From contig NZ_LR594675.1 of NCBI RefSeq assembly GCF_901827205.1, positions 4,898,001 through 4,962,000 of the forward strand: DNA of 64,000 nucleotides, read 5' to 3'. The notes under the pieces were generated by a model. It worked only from the letters and a program-made list of their open reading frames with translations, was not told the origin of the DNA and did no database searches. A program made the position numbers and the translations under genes. This DNA comes from Variovorax sp. PBS-H4 (GTDB lineage Bacteria > Pseudomonadota > Gammaproteobacteria > Burkholderiales > Burkholderiaceae_C). Positions 11,149-22,824 of the stretch are shown piece after piece; positions within the stretch are counted from its first letter, which is position 1; each line of letters opens with the position of its first letter.

Positions 11149-12282
11149 ATGAGTACCCCTTTCATCCCGCTGCCTGAGCGCTCGCTGACCATTGCGCAGG
11201 CGCGGCGCGAATGGATCGAAGGTGAAGCGACAGGCCCAGCCGGCGCCCGCATCGAGCCCTGGCTGCTGCGCTCCTGGCAGCGGTGCCTTGCGGCAGGCCA
11301 TCGGCCTCAGCATCGGGTGAGCTTCGATCCGGTCACGCGACAGTCGATCCGCGGGGTGGCGGAGCGCAACGGAGCCCTGCTCGCCGCCGCACGGCCGGTG
11401 ATGGCGCGGCTCTCGCGCGCCATCGCCGACACGCGCTACTTCGCCATCCTGACCGACGCCGACGGCATCGTGGTCGAGGTCGGCCCCCTGCCCGGCGGCA
11501 GCGACGCCGCCGCTCGCCATGCACGCGACATCGCGCGGGTGGGCGTCGACCTGTCGGAGCGCGCGGTCGGCACCACCGCCATCGGCGCGGCGCTGGCCGA
11601 GCGCGAGTCCGTGTGGCTGCATCGCGGCGAGCACTTCTTCGAGGACACCGGTGTCTACAGCTGCGCGGGTGCGCCGCTGTTCGGCCCCCAAGGGGAGTGC
11701 ATCGGCATGCTGGACCTGACCGGGGTGCAGGTGGCCGAGCGGCCCGAGCTGCGGCATCTGGCGGTCCAGTCGGCGCACAGCATCGAGAACGCGATGGTGC
11801 ACAACCATCCGTGCGCACTGAGGCTTCGTCTGGACTGGCCGGGCTATGGCGCCGGGCCGGGCAGCGAAGGCCTTCTCTGCATCGACGAGGACGGCCGCGT
11901 CACGGCCAGCAATACGGCGGCGCGCCAGATGCTGCACCGGCCGCCGGGCGCGCAGCCCGCGCCGCACTGCAGCGAGCTGTTTGCGCTGCCGCCGCAGATG
12001 CTGTTCGACGCGGCACGCCGCGGCGATGCAGTGCTGGAGGTGCCGCTGTGGTCCGGCCTGCGGGTGCAGGCAAGGCCGCAGCTTGCCGATGGCGCTCAGC
12101 CACCGCCAGTGACCGGCGCCGAGCGCCCGCGACGCCTGCGTGATGTGGAGACGGCGCTGATCCGCCGCGCCGTCGACGACGCACGGGGCAACGTGGCAGA
12201 GGCAGCGCAGGCGCTGGGCATCAGCCGGGCCACCGTTTACCGCAAGCTGGGCCGCACGAAGGGCCCCGTCGGCCGAGACTGA
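11149..12282 (+). CDS. GAF / Fis-type HTH transcriptional regulator lacking an AAA+ domain
   Basis: A 377-residue regulator divergent from the cox operon. Residues about 60-215 form an AcoR-like sensory region with a GAF domain (the VGTTAIGAAL and GAPLFGPQG stretches are typical); a weaker PAS-like stretch follows at about 235-290; residues 347-369 are a Fis-type helix-turn-helix (AEAAQALGISRATVYRKL). The AAA+ sigma-54 interaction domain of AcoR proteins, with its GAFTGA motif, is missing, and no internal gap suggests a deletion scar. It probably controls coxSLMDEG-xdhC through sigma-70 polymerase. ATG at 11149 is preferred over 11104 because it gives the MSTPF start nearer the conserved part; the choice is not certain. 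Confidence 0.8.
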   Translation: MSTPFIPLPERSLTIAQARREWIEGEATGPAGARIEPWLLRSWQRCLAAGHRPQHRVSFDPVTRQSIRGVAERNGALLAAARPVMARLSRAIADTRYFAILTDADGIVVEVGPLPGGSDAAARHARDIARVGVDLSERAVGTTAIGAALAERESVWLHRGEHFFEDTGVYSCAGAPLFGPQGECIGMLDLTGVQVAERPELRHLAVQSAHSIENAMVHNHPCALRLRLDWPGYGAGPGSEGLLCIDEDGRVTASNTAARQMLHRPPGAQPAPHCSELFALPPQMLFDAARRGDAVLEVPLWSGLRVQARPQLADGAQPPPVTGAERPRRLRDVETALIRRAVDDARGNVAEAAQALGISRATVYRKLGRTKGPVGRD

Positions 12283-12341
12283 CTCCGTCGACCGAAATCC
12301 CCGCGCAAGCAAGGCCACGCCGGCCCTTCCAGAATCAAGCC

Positions 12342-12668
12342 ATGAACACAAGCTACGCAAGCGTCGAGCCCTCGCGCGACGAGGTCGACGGTCTCTCCGG
12401 TTCCACGCTCGTCGAGTTCGGCGCGCCGTGGTGCGGGATCTGCAAGGCCGCACAGCCCTTGATCGCCGAGGCGCTGGCCGGCGCGCAGCCGCTGCGCCAC
12501 TTGAAGATCGAGGACGGCAGCGGCCGGCCGCTGGGCCGTTCCTTCGGCATCAAGCTCTGGCCTACGCTGATCTTTTTGCGCGATGGGCGGGAAGTGGGGC
12601 GGCTGGTGCGGCCTACCCGTGTGGATGCGATCTCGGACGAGCTCGCCCGCCTCGCGCAGCCTGCCTAG
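12342..12668 (+). CDS. Thioredoxin family protein
   Basis: A 108-residue cytoplasmic thioredoxin-fold protein. The redox site is W30-C31-G-I-C34 and the cis-proline is P74 (LWPTLIFL). The CGIC dipeptide differs from the CGPC of classic thioredoxin, which should shift its redox potential. There is no signal peptide. It stands alone between the regulator and convergent aspA; its partners are unknown. Confidence 0.9.
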   Translation: MNTSYASVEPSRDEVDGLSGSTLVEFGAPWCGICKAAQPLIAEALAGAQPLRHLKIEDGSGRPLGRSFGIKLWPTLIFLRDGREVGRLVRPTRVDAISDELARLAQPA

Positions 12669-12679
12669 GGTGCGGCTTT

Positions 12680-12701
12680 CCCTCCGTTCGAGCGGGCGGA
12701 G
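12680..12701. terminator. Weak hairpin between convergent trx-like gene and aspA
   Basis: Arms CCTCCG (12680-12685) and CGGAGG (12696-12701) enclose a ten-base loop in the 57-base gap between two convergent genes. There is no long T tract on either side, so intrinsic termination is only possible. Confidence 0.3.
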
Positions 12702-12725
12702 GTGAGGTGTCGGAGTGTCGGCGGT

Positions 12726-14147
<1,422 letters not shown>

Positions 14148-14259
14148 GCTTGCTTTCCTCGTTGGTGCGGCTCGGTCGATCGCGAGCCTGACATGAGTGT
14201 GCGCCCAAGGCGCTTCGCCGCAAAGCCTGGCACGAAGCCAGCCCGTTTCGGCCGCGCCC

Positions 14260-14286
14260 TGTCACAAACGGGTGCCGCCGTGCGTC
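14260..14286 (+). promoter_or_regulatory. ECF41-type promoter motif TGTCACA-N16-CGTC
   Basis: TGTCACA at 14260-14266 and CGTC at 14283-14286 are separated by exactly 16 bases. This is the published consensus of promoters served by ECF41 extracytoplasmic-function sigma factors. It lies 60 bases before the ATG of a carboxymuconolactone decarboxylase-like gene, which is one of the standard ECF41 target families. No ECF sigma gene is present in the window, so the sigma factor must be elsewhere. Confidence 0.72.
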
Positions 14287-14345
14287 TTAAGTGCATGGAG
14301 GGCCGCATGGGGTGGCGCTCCGTATCTGTTTCCAAGGAACATCTC

Positions 14346-14798
14346 ATGGCACACGCCGCACGCATTCCCTTCTTCCAGCTCGCCCCCAAGGCTTTCCAGT
14401 CGCTGCTCACCCTCTCCGGCGCAGTCCGGAAGGATCTGCTGGGCCATCGCTTGTACGACCTCGTGCTGCTGCGCGTGTCGCAGATCAACGGCTGCGCCTA
14501 TTGCATGGACATGCACTGGCGCGACCTGGTCAAGCAGGACGTCGACGTACGCCACCTCAACGCACTGGCCGGCTGGCGCGAGGCGCCCTTCTTCACCGAG
14601 CGCGAGCGCGCGGCGCTGGCCTGGGCCGAGATCGTCACCGCCATCCCGAATCGCGAACCGAGCGACGAGGAGTTCGCCAAGCTGAAGGTGCAGTTCTCGG
14701 ACGAGGAGATCGCGGAGCTCGGGTTCACTATCGCGGTGATCAATGCGTGGAACCTGCTCAACGTGAGCTTCCGCAACCCAGTCCCCGAAAAGGCCTGA
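14346..14798 (+). CDS. Carboxymuconolactone decarboxylase / AhpD-like protein
   Basis: A 150-residue all-helical AhpD-fold protein. The peroxidase-type site C50-x2-C53-x3-H57 is intact, so it may act as a thiol-dependent alkyl-hydroperoxidase rather than a true decarboxylase. The start at 14346 has an AAGGAAC ribosome site 6 bases upstream. It is expressed divergently from aspA, probably from the ECF41-type motif at 14260, which would make it a stress-response gene. Substrate unknown. Confidence 0.88.
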   Translation: MAHAARIPFFQLAPKAFQSLLTLSGAVRKDLLGHRLYDLVLLRVSQINGCAYCMDMHWRDLVKQDVDVRHLNALAGWREAPFFTERERAALAWAEIVTAIPNREPSDEEFAKLKVQFSDEEIAELGFTIAVINAWNLLNVSFRNPVPEKA

Positions 14799-14903
14799 CG
14801 AGTTCGTCGCGCCCGGTATGGTCTGCCTGTCCGCCGAGCAGCGCAGCGGCAGGCGGATCAGGGCCGCGCGTGTTTGAGGTTCTTTGTTTTTCATCCGAGG
14901 CTC

Positions 14904-15656
14904 CTACCCCGGCAACGCCACGACTACAGCCGCCTCATCGACCGTGGCCAGCACGCGCTGCCGCGCACGCAGGCCCGATCCGCCCGGCGCAAAGCCGACG
15001 AGTTGCAGCCCGCCCTCCAGCGCCATCGCGATCTCGTCGCCGTCCTCGCCGCGCGCCACGCTCTGCACCGTACCGCCGAGCAGGTTGCCCTTCGTCTTGT
15101 GTGGCATGGCGGCGCGGTCGATGCGCACCGCCGTCGCCTTGCACAGCGCGATCGCTTCCATGCCCTCGGCCAAGCCCAAAAGCTCCGCGCTTTCCTGCGT
15201 GATCCGCGCGGCCATGCGCTGCACGCCGCCGAGCAACAGCGCCACGCGGACGATGCGACCGGTGGATTCGATCGACTGCACGGTCGCCGGCAGCTGGTTG
15301 CGCATGCTGGTGCGAATGGCCAGCCGCGCAACGGCCGATCCCGCGCCGGCCGCCCCGGCACGCGATTGCACGTCGCGACGCGCCCGCGCCAGCGCGTCGG
15401 CCAGCTCGAGCAATTGCCTGCCATGCGCCGTGAGCGAGGCTCCCCCGCCGCCCGTGCCGCCCACCGCCCGCTCCACCAGCGGCACGCCGGCCAGGTTGGT
15501 GAGCGTCGCGACCGCCTGCCACGCGGCCTTGTAGCTCACCGCCGCCTCGCGCGCTGCCTGCGAGATGCTGCCGGTGCGGCCGATGCCGCGCAGGATGTCG
15601 ATGCGCTTGTCGCTCATGCCGTGGCCGAGCGCGTCGCCGAAGCGGGGAGATGCCAT
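14904..15656 (-). CDS. modE: Molybdate-responsive regulator ModE
   Basis: A 250-residue ModE: N-terminal LysR-like winged helix (about 15-110, including [17 protein letters not shown] and the GGTGGGGA wing) and a C-terminal pair of Mop/TOBE molybdate-binding domains (about 118-250). Molybdate-loaded ModE usually represses the modABC importer. It is divergent from modA with a palindromic operator between. ATG at 15656 is chosen; an in-frame ATG nine bases upstream (15665) is also possible, and M14 lies closer to the conserved region. Confidence 0.92.
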   Translation of the reverse strand: MASPRFGDALGHGMSDKRIDILRGIGRTGSISQAAREAAVSYKAAWQAVATLTNLAGVPLVERAVGGTGGGGASLTAHGRQLLELADALARARRDVQSRAGAAGAGSAVARLAIRTSMRNQLPATVQSIESTGRIVRVALLLGGVQRMAARITQESAELLGLAEGMEAIALCKATAVRIDRAAMPHKTKGNLLGGTVQSVARGEDGDEIAMALEGGLQLVGFAPGGSGLRARQRVLATVDEAAVVVALPG

Positions 15657-15688
15657 GCGCGGCATTGTGCCGCCGGCCCTTACACTAG

Positions 15689-16476
<788 letters not shown>

Positions 16477-16490
16477 AACGCCTTTCGCAC

Positions 16491-17165
16491 ATGCCCACCG
16501 CTGCCGACCTGGGCGCCATCGTCCTCACGCTCGAGCTGGCGGCGCTCACCACGATGATCCTGCTGTTGCTGGGCACGCCGCTGGCCTGGTGGCTGGCGCG
16601 CACGCGCTCGGCCTGGAAAGGCCCGGTCGGGGCGCTGGTGGCCCTGCCGCTGGTGCTGCCACCCACCGTGCTGGGTTTCTACTTCCTGGTGACGATGGGG
16701 CCGAACGGGCCGATCGGTGCCTTCACCCAATGGCTGGGAATCGGCCTGCTCCCCTTCAGCTTCGCCGGGCTGGTGATCGGCTCGGTGCTGTATTCGATGC
16801 CCTTCGTGGTGCAGCCGATCCAGAACGCCTTCGAGGCCATGGGCAGCGAGCCGCTGGAGGCGGCGGCGACACTGCGGGCGTCGCCGCTCGACCGCTTCTT
16901 CAGCATCGCCCTGCCGCTGGCGCGGCCCGGCTATCTCACGGCCGTGGTCATGGGCTTCGCCCACACGGTGGGCGAGTTCGGCGTGGTGCTGATGATCGGC
17001 GGCAACATCCCCGAAAAGACGCGCGTGGTGTCGGTGCAGATCTACGACCACGTCGAAGCGCTGGAGTACGCGCAGGCGCACTGGCTGTCCGGCGGCCTGG
17101 TGCTGTTCTCCTTCGTCGTGCTGCTGGCGCTCTACGCGCTCAATCCCACGGGGCGGCGGCGATGA
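16491..17165 (+). CDS. modB: Molybdate ABC transporter permease
   Basis: Inner-membrane permease of 224 residues with five or six membrane segments. It carries the ModB EAA-type loop ([15 protein letters not shown], about 123-137) that contacts ModC, and the conserved [14 protein letters not shown] stretch. The ATG at 16491 follows modA closely; the longer frame beginning at 14874 is not coding. Its stop overlaps the modC start by four bases. Confidence 0.94.
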   Translation: MPTAADLGAIVLTLELAALTTMILLLLGTPLAWWLARTRSAWKGPVGALVALPLVLPPTVLGFYFLVTMGPNGPIGAFTQWLGIGLLPFSFAGLVIGSVLYSMPFVVQPIQNAFEAMGSEPLEAAATLRASPLDRFFSIALPLARPGYLTAVVMGFAHTVGEFGVVLMIGGNIPEKTRVVSVQIYDHVEALEYAQAHWLSGGLVLFSFVVLLALYALNPTGRRR

Positions 17166-18253
17166 GCGGCGCGGCGGCGGGCATCGGCGTGCAGGCGCGC
17201 CTGAAGGTCGACCACGCAAACTTCTCGCTCGAGGTCGCGCTGGCGCTGCCGGGCCGCGGCGTGAGCGCGCTCTTCGGCCCCTCGGGCTGCGGCAAGACCA
17301 CTTGCCTGCGCGCCATCGCAGGACTGCAGCCGACAGCCCCCGGCTCGCTCGTGAAGATCAATGGCGAGGTCTGGCAGGACGACACGGCATTCGTGCCGAC
17401 GCATCGGCGCGCGCTGGGCTACGTGTTCCAGGAGACACGCCTCTTCGCGCACCTCGACGTGCGGCGCAATCTCGAATACGGCATGAAGCGGGTCGCCGCA
17501 GCGCAGCGCCGGGTTCCGCTCGCGCAGGCCGTGGAGCTGCTGGGCATCGGCCCTCTGCTGGCGCGCCGGCCCGACACGCTCTCCGGAGGCGAGCGCCAGC
17601 GCGTGGGCATCGCGCGCGCGCTGGCCACCAGCCCGCGGCTGCTGCTCATGGACGAGCCCCTGGCCTCGCTCGACTTGCAGCGCAGGCGCGAGATCCTGCC
17701 CTACCTCGAGCGGCTGCATGCCGAGCTCGACATCCCCGTCATCTACGTGAGCCACGCACCGGACGAGGTTGCGCGGTTGGCCGATCACCTGGTCCTGATG
17801 GAAGCCGGGCGCGTGGTCGCCAGCGGCCCGGCACAGGCGCTGATGACGCGGCTCGATCTGCCGCTCGCCCATGGCGACGCCGCGGCGGCGCTGGTCGAGG
17901 CCAGCGTCACGGGTTTCGATGCGGCCTTCGGCCTGACGCAGCTCGCGTTCGCCGGCGGCACGCTTTGGCTGCCGCACGGCGGCGCACGCCTCGGCCAGGC
18001 CGTGCGGGTGCGCATCCAGGCGCGCGACGTGAGCCTCACGCTCACGCCCCAAGCCGACACCAGCGTGCTCAACATCCTGCCTGCGACGGTGACCGATCTC
18101 GTGGAGGACGGCCCCGCGCAGGTCATGGTGGGGCTGGATGCGGGCGGCGCTCGTCTGCTGGCGCGCATTACCCGCAAGTCGGCCGTGCTGCTGCGCCTGT
18201 GCGCGGGCACGGCCGTGCATGCGCAAGTCAAGGGCGTCGCGATCGTGGAGTAA
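17162..18253 (+). CDS. modC: Molybdate ABC transporter ATP-binding protein
   Basis: ATPase subunit, 363 residues. Walker [10 protein letters not shown] at 39-47, Q-loop in YVFQETRLF, signature LSGGE at 140-144, Walker B LLLMDE at 160-165, and a C-terminal TOBE/Mop domain (about 295-360) typical of ModC, which can sense molybdate. ATGA overlap with modB. Converges with the SnoaL-like gene. Confidence 0.95.
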   Translation: MSGAAAGIGVQARLKVDHANFSLEVALALPGRGVSALFGPSGCGKTTCLRAIAGLQPTAPGSLVKINGEVWQDDTAFVPTHRRALGYVFQETRLFAHLDVRRNLEYGMKRVAAAQRRVPLAQAVELLGIGPLLARRPDTLSGGERQRVGIARALATSPRLLLMDEPLASLDLQRRREILPYLERLHAELDIPVIYVSHAPDEVARLADHLVLMEAGRVVASGPAQALMTRLDLPLAHGDAAAALVEASVTGFDAAFGLTQLAFAGGTLWLPHGGARLGQAVRVRIQARDVSLTLTPQADTSVLNILPATVTDLVEDGPAQVMVGLDAGGARLLARITRKSAVLLRLCAGTAVHAQVKGVAIVE

Positions 18254-18275
18254 CGGCGCCGTCGATCAGGCGCCG
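18254..18275. terminator. Possible hairpin between modC and convergent SnoaL-like gene
   Basis: Inverted repeat CGGCGCC (18254-18260) and GGCGCCG (18269-18275) with an eight-base loop. It starts directly after the modC stop and runs into the end of the opposing gene. No T tract follows, so it could only be a weak or Rho-assisted terminator. Confidence 0.3.
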
Positions 18276-18643
18276 ACCGGCACCTTGTCCAGGAACCCGG
18301 TCACGGAGCGCAGCTTGCCGGATTCGAGCTGGACGAAGTCCGTGCCCTCGACCAGATCCTCGGCCCCACTCGGGCCCAGCGTCCACGAAAAGCGCAGGTG
18401 CTCGCCGTGCGCATCCGCCTGTCCCTTGAGCTTGAAGCGGAAACCCGGGTAGCGCTGGTGCACGCCGCCCACCAACGCGCTGATCTGCGCGTGGCCGCTG
18501 CCCTGCATCAGCGGGTCGACGTAGCGCGCGTCGGGGCTCCAGTAAGATTCGAGCAGCTTCAGGCGGCGCTCGGCATCGGTCTCGTTCCAGACGGCGATGT
18601 AGTGTTCGGCGATGCGCGCGGCATCGGGTGCGGCGGTGTTCAT
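18266..18643 (-). CDS. SnoaL-like (NTF2-fold) protein
   Basis: A 125-residue cytoplasmic protein of the nuclear transport factor 2-like superfamily. The opening helix (RIAEHYIAVWNETD) and the SYWSPDARYVDPL strand-turn are typical of SnoaL-like polyketide cyclase relatives. Such proteins bind small hydrophobic ligands or act as isomerases; nothing here fixes the substrate. It converges with modC and is followed upstream by an EamA transporter on the same strand, 121 bases away. Confidence 0.8.
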   Translation of the reverse strand: MNTAAPDAARIAEHYIAVWNETDAERRLKLLESYWSPDARYVDPLMQGSGHAQISALVGGVHQRYPGFRFKLKGQADAHGEHLRFSWTLGPSGAEDLVEGTDFVQLESGKLRSVTGFLDKVPVGA

Positions 18644-18764
18644 GGTGCGATCCTTTCGTCTTCAGGGCCCGCAACGGCGCGGGGTGAACGAATGGTCGCC
18701 GCAGGGGCGCCGCCGGTCGATGACGTGGGAGGTCATGGGCGACTGCCGCCGCCCCTGCTGTGCC

Positions 18765-19655
18765 TTACTGCGGCACCGGCGCCTTCGAGCGCGGCAATGA
18801 CCAGCCGAGGTTCATTCCCGCCGCGGCAATCAGGATGGCGGCCGCGCCGACGAACTGCATCGGATGCAGCCGATGGCCGAAGACCAGGAAATCGACGCCG
18901 ATCGCGACGATGGGAAAGATGAAGGACAGCGCGGCCGTCAGGTGCGTCGGCAGCTTCTGTATCGCCCCGTAGAGCAGCACGTACACCAGGCCGGTGTACA
19001 CCACGCCCATCGCCACCAGCGCGGTCCAGCTTCCCGCGTCGGAGGGCAGGTCGGAGAGCTTGGCGAACGGCATGAACACCAGGATGCCGACGCACAGCTG
19101 GATCAGCGCGATCAGGTGCGGCGGAGCGGCCCTGAGCTTCTTGGTGATGATCGCCGCGATCGCATAGAGGAAGGCGGCGCCGAGTGCCATCAGCACGCCC
19201 GCCACATAGCCGGTGCCGCCGTAAGGCGCGTCGGTGCGGGCCTGCGCGATCAACAGCACGCCACCGAAGGCGATGCTCAGCCACGTCACCTTGGTCGCGG
19301 TCAGCCGCTCGGAGCAGAACACGGCCCCCAGCGCCACCAGCATGAAGGGCTGGGTGTTGTAGACCGCGGTGGCGATGGAGATCGATGCGCGGGAGAAGGC
19401 AGCGAAGATCAGCACCCAGTTGAGCACCAGGGCGACACCCCCCAGCGCCGCGATCCCGATCAGGCGCAGGCTGAGCGTGCCGCGCAGCATGCCCAGTGCC
19501 GCGCAGACGACCAGCAGCGTGGCCGCGCCGAAGACGCAACGCCAGAAGAGGAGATCGACGATGGCCTGCCCCGATTGCACGACGGCCCAGCCGATCGTGC
19601 CCGAGATGACCATGGCCGCGCTCATCTCGAGCGTGCCGCGCGTATTGCTGTTCAT
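18765..19655 (-). CDS. EamA/DMT family transporter
   Basis: Inner-membrane protein of 296 residues with about ten hydrophobic segments arranged as two EamA repeats (about 10-140 and 155-290). EamA transporters usually export amino acids or other metabolites; the substrate cannot be predicted. ATG at 19655 is preferred because it opens directly into the first membrane helix after a short polar N-terminus (MNSNTRGTLEM); a second ATG 42 bases upstream is possible. Divergent from the panE-like gene. Confidence 0.88.
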   Translation of the reverse strand: MNSNTRGTLEMSAAMVISGTIGWAVVQSGQAIVDLLFWRCVFGAATLLVVCAALGMLRGTLSLRLIGIAALGGVALVLNWVLIFAAFSRASISIATAVYNTQPFMLVALGAVFCSERLTATKVTWLSIAFGGVLLIAQARTDAPYGGTGYVAGVLMALGAAFLYAIAAIITKKLRAAPPHLIALIQLCVGILVFMPFAKLSDLPSDAGSWTALVAMGVVYTGLVYVLLYGAIQKLPTHLTAALSFIFPIVAIGVDFLVFGHRLHPMQFVGAAAILIAAAGMNLGWSLPRSKAPVPQ

Positions 19656-19820
19656 GAGGCAGCGAGCGTGCCACGGGATGGCGCCGCTGACCATGTGCCA
19701 CGAAAGTTCCTGTGCGAGGTCGAAGAGGAGCTCCGTCCGCGTATACCTCTGCCCGTCCCTGCCCGGCGAGGCTGCGCACGGCGCACTACCATGCAGGGCA
19801 GTTCTTGAACGGAGCAGGTC

Positions 19821-20723
19821 ATGAGGATCGCGGTGATGGGTGCGGGCGCGGTGGGTTGCTATTACGGCGGCATGCTGGCGCGCGCTGGGCACTCCGTGGT
19901 GCTGATCGGGCGGGCGCAGCATGTGGAGGCGATCCGCCGCGACGGGCTGCTGCTGGACACGCAGTCCTTCCAGGCGCGCGTGCCGCTGGAAGCCAGCACC
20001 GAGGTCGACGCAGTGCGCGATGCCGGGCTCGTCCTCTTCTGCGTGAAGTCCACCGACACCGAGAGCGCCGCCGCGGCGATGCGGCCGCACCTGGCGCCCG
20101 ATGCGCTGGTGCTCACGCTCCAGAACGGCGTCGACAACGCGACCCGCCTGCAGGCCGCGCTGGCGCAGGAGGTCGCGGCCACGGTGGTCTACGTGGCCAC
20201 CGAGATGGCCGGGCCGGGCCACGTCAAGCACCATGGGCGTGGCGAGCTGGTCATTGCGCCCTCCGCCAGGAGCGCCGAAATCGCCCGGCTGCTGATCGCC
20301 GCCGGCGTGCCCACGCAGGTTTCCGACAACGTGACCGGCGCCCTGTGGGCCAAGCTGATCCTCAACTGCGCCTACAACGCCGTCTCGGCGATCACGCAAT
20401 TGCCCTACGGCCGCGTCTCGAAAGGCGAAGGCGTGCAGGGGGTGATGGCCGACGTGGTGCGCGAGTGCCTGGCGGTGGCCGAAGCCGGCGGCGTGACGGT
20501 CCCCGGCGACACCTGGGCCGCGGTGCAGCGCATCGCCGAGACCATGCCCTCGCAGTTCTCCTCCACCGCGCAGGACCTGGCGCGCGGCAAGCGCAGCGAG
20601 ATCGACCACCTCAACGGCTACGTGCTGCGCCAGGGCGAGGCACTGGGCGTTGCGACGCCTGTCAATCGCGTGCTGCACACGCTGGTCAAGCTGCTCGAAA
20701 CGCGCGCGGCGGCGTCGAGCTGA
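19821..20723 (+). CDS. panE: 2-dehydropantoate 2-reductase family protein
   Basis: NADPH-dependent ketopantoate reductase-type enzyme of 300 residues, the usual length. The N-terminal Rossmann motif is GAGAVGCYYGG (8-18), the catalytic lysine region is WAKLILNCAYN, and the C-terminal ApbA domain runs from about 175. If true PanE, it makes pantoate for coenzyme A; many genomes carry several paralogues with other 2-oxoacid substrates, so the physiological role is open. Shine-Dalgarno GGAGCAGG precedes the ATG. Confidence 0.82.
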   Translation: MRIAVMGAGAVGCYYGGMLARAGHSVVLIGRAQHVEAIRRDGLLLDTQSFQARVPLEASTEVDAVRDAGLVLFCVKSTDTESAAAAMRPHLAPDALVLTLQNGVDNATRLQAALAQEVAATVVYVATEMAGPGHVKHHGRGELVIAPSARSAEIARLLIAAGVPTQVSDNVTGALWAKLILNCAYNAVSAITQLPYGRVSKGEGVQGVMADVVRECLAVAEAGGVTVPGDTWAAVQRIAETMPSQFSSTAQDLARGKRSEIDHLNGYVLRQGEALGVATPVNRVLHTLVKLLETRAAASS

Positions 20724-20725
20724 CG

Positions 20726-20751
20726 GCGCCCGCGCCGCCGGGCTCGGATTT
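20726..20751 (+). terminator. Possible intrinsic terminator after panE-like gene
   Basis: Arms GCCCG (20726-20730) and CGGGC (20737-20741) are followed, after five bases, by a run of five T (20747-20751). The stem is short but GC only and lies three bases after the stop codon region. It may separate panE from the pyrophosphatase gene. Confidence 0.4.
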
Positions 20752-20832
20752 TTCCTTCATCGAGGCGGGCCCTCGTCCGCCTGGAACGCGAAGGCTGCGC
20801 GCGCAGCGTCGAGGCGCCGAGGAGCACCCTAC

Positions 20833-21375
20833 ATGAGCGCCATGCCGACACCGCCACCCCTGCACCGCCTCGCGCTGCGCGACCCCGACGGCGCATTCCG
20901 GGTCGTGATCGAGGCCAACCAAGGATCGCGCAACAAGCTCAAGTACGACACGGAACACGCGATGATGGAGCTTCACCTCGTGCTGCCGCTCGGCGTGTCC
21001 TTTCCGTACGATTTCGGCTTTCTCCCCAGCACGCTCGGCGCCGACGGCGACCCCCTCGACGCACTGGTGCTGATGGACGAATCAGTGCCGCCCGGCACGG
21101 TCGTGCCCTGCCGCCTGGTGGGCGTGATCGAGGCCGAGCAGACGAAGAAGGGAAAGACCGAGCGCAACGACCGCTTCCTCCTGGTCGCGACCTCCTCGCA
21201 CCGCTTCCGGCACTGCAAGGACCTGCCCGACGTCGCGACCGATGTGCTGGACGAGGTCGAGCACTTCTTCGAGTTCTACAACAAGCAGAAAGGCGTGGAG
21301 TTCCGGCCGGTCGGCCGCCACGGCAGGCGAAAGGCCGAGGCGCTGCTCAAGGCGGGCGAGCGCGAGGCCGAGTGA
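20833..21375 (+). CDS. Inorganic pyrophosphatase family protein
   Basis: A 180-residue family I soluble pyrophosphatase. The hallmark FPYDFGFLPST and the DGDPLD metal motif (family D-G-D-P-x-D) are present. The N-terminus and basic C-terminal tail differ from canonical Ppa, so this may be a second, specialised copy; the main cellular ppa would be elsewhere. The ATG at 20833 gives MSAMPTP and places the conserved core at the expected distance. It converges with dadA. Confidence 0.85.
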   Translation: MSAMPTPPPLHRLALRDPDGAFRVVIEANQGSRNKLKYDTEHAMMELHLVLPLGVSFPYDFGFLPSTLGADGDPLDALVLMDESVPPGTVVPCRLVGVIEAEQTKKGKTERNDRFLLVATSSHRFRHCKDLPDVATDVLDEVEHFFEFYNKQKGVEFRPVGRHGRRKAEALLKAGEREAE

Positions 21376-21385
21376 CCGAAGCCGC

Positions 21386-22696
21386 TCAGGCCGGCGCACC
21401 GCTCGGCGTCGGCGCCGTCGTGCGTCGCGGCTCTTTCGCGCGGTAGCGCTCCATCGCCAGTCCGTCGGTGCGGATGTCCGGCCGGCGCCCCATCAGCTGG
21501 TCGGCGACCAGCTTGCCGGAGCCGCAGGCCATGGTCCAGCCCAGCGTGCCGTGGCCCGTGTTGAGGAACAGATTGGCGAACGGCGTGGGCCCCACGATCG
21601 GGGTGCTGTCGGGCGTCATCGGCCGCAGCCCGGTCCAGAAGCTGGCGCGCGGCAGGTCGCCGCCGGGGAACAGCTCGCCGACCACCCGCTCCAGCGTCGC
21701 GCGGCGTTGCGGGTTCAGGCGCAGGTCGAAGCCGGCCAGCTCGGCCATGCCGCCGACGCGGATGCGATCGTCGAAGCGCGTGATCGCGATCTTGAAGGTT
21801 TCGTCGAGCACGGTGGACTGCGGTGCCAGCGCCGGGTCGACCAGCGGCACCGTCAGCGAATAGCCCTTGACCGGGTAGACCGGGATGTCCAGCCCCAGCG
21901 GCGCGATCAGGTCGCGCGAATAACTGCCGAAGGCGAGCACATAGCGGTCAGCCTTCAGCACCTCGGCCTTCGGCCCGGCCAGCCGCACGCCGGCAATGCG
22001 CCCGCCTTCGGTGAGCAGGCTTTCGACGGCCTCGTTGAAGCGGAAGGCGACGCCCAGCCCGCGCGCCACCTCGGCCAGGCCGCGGGTGAACAGGTGGCAG
22101 TCGCCGGTCTCGTCGTTCGGCAGGCGCAGGCCGCCGGCCAGTTGTTGCGCGCTGCGCGCCAGCGCGGGCTCGACCGCGGCAAGCTGGTGGCGGTCGAGCA
22201 GCTCGAAGGGCACGCCGCATTCCCGCAGCACCGCGACGTCGCGCTGCACCGCGTCGAGCTGCGCCTGCGTGCGAAAGAGCTGCAGCGTGCCTTGCGTGCG
22301 GTGCTCGTAGTGCACGCCGGTCTGCGCGCGCAGCTCGCGGAGGCAGTCGCGGCTGTACTCGGCCACGCGCATCATGCGTTCCTTGTTGGTCGCGTAGCGC
22401 TCGGGCGAGCAGTTCTTGAGCATGGCGGCCATCCAGCGCAGCTGGAACAGGCTGCCGTCGGGCCGGATCGACAGCGGCGCGTGCTTCTGGAACATCCACT
22501 TGAGCGCCTTCAAGGGAATGCCCGGCGCCGCCCAGGGCGTGGAGTAGCCGGGCGAGACCTGGCCGGCATTGGCGAAGCTGGTTTCCTCCGCGGGGCCGCG
22601 CTGGCGATCGACCAGCGTCACCTCGGCACCGGCGCGCGCCAGGTAGTAGGCCGTCGTGACACCGATCACCCCGCCGCCCAGAACAATCACTTTCAT
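21386..22696 (-). CDS. dadA: D-amino acid dehydrogenase small subunit
   Basis: FAD-dependent oxidation of D-amino acids (chiefly D-alanine) to 2-oxoacids, feeding electrons to the membrane quinone pool. The 436-residue protein starts with the dinucleotide motif [10 protein letters not shown] (residues 3-12), followed by the diagnostic [20 protein letters not shown] region and the C-terminal [16 protein letters not shown] motif. Start at 22696 gives the MKVIVLG opening expected for DadA. Divergent from an Lrp-type regulator, which probably controls it. No alr/dadX racemase is adjacent. Confidence 0.94.
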   Translation of the reverse strand: MKVIVLGGGVIGVTTAYYLARAGAEVTLVDRQRGPAEETSFANAGQVSPGYSTPWAAPGIPLKALKWMFQKHAPLSIRPDGSLFQLRWMAAMLKNCSPERYATNKERMMRVAEYSRDCLRELRAQTGVHYEHRTQGTLQLFRTQAQLDAVQRDVAVLRECGVPFELLDRHQLAAVEPALARSAQQLAGGLRLPNDETGDCHLFTRGLAEVARGLGVAFRFNEAVESLLTEGGRIAGVRLAGPKAEVLKADRYVLAFGSYSRDLIAPLGLDIPVYPVKGYSLTVPLVDPALAPQSTVLDETFKIAITRFDDRIRVGGMAELAGFDLRLNPQRRATLERVVGELFPGGDLPRASFWTGLRPMTPDSTPIVGPTPFANLFLNTGHGTLGWTMACGSGKLVADQLMGRRPDIRTDGLAMERYRAKEPRRTTAPTPSGAPA

Positions 22697-22824
22697 GGCA
22701 AGCCCCCAGATCTGAAGAGAGAAGCAGAGGTTATTCATCCTCCTGCCATAAACTTCACTCAAATTCCGCTGCTGGCCAGTGCTTCTTGCTGTGGAGACAG
22801 GTCCCGGTGGCTTCCAGGAGTGAA

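Noticed and set aside
14169..14188. Dyad GGCTCG-N8-CGAGCC upstream of aspA
   Set aside because: Could be an aspA operator, but six-base GC arms are expected often here and no regulator is adjacent.
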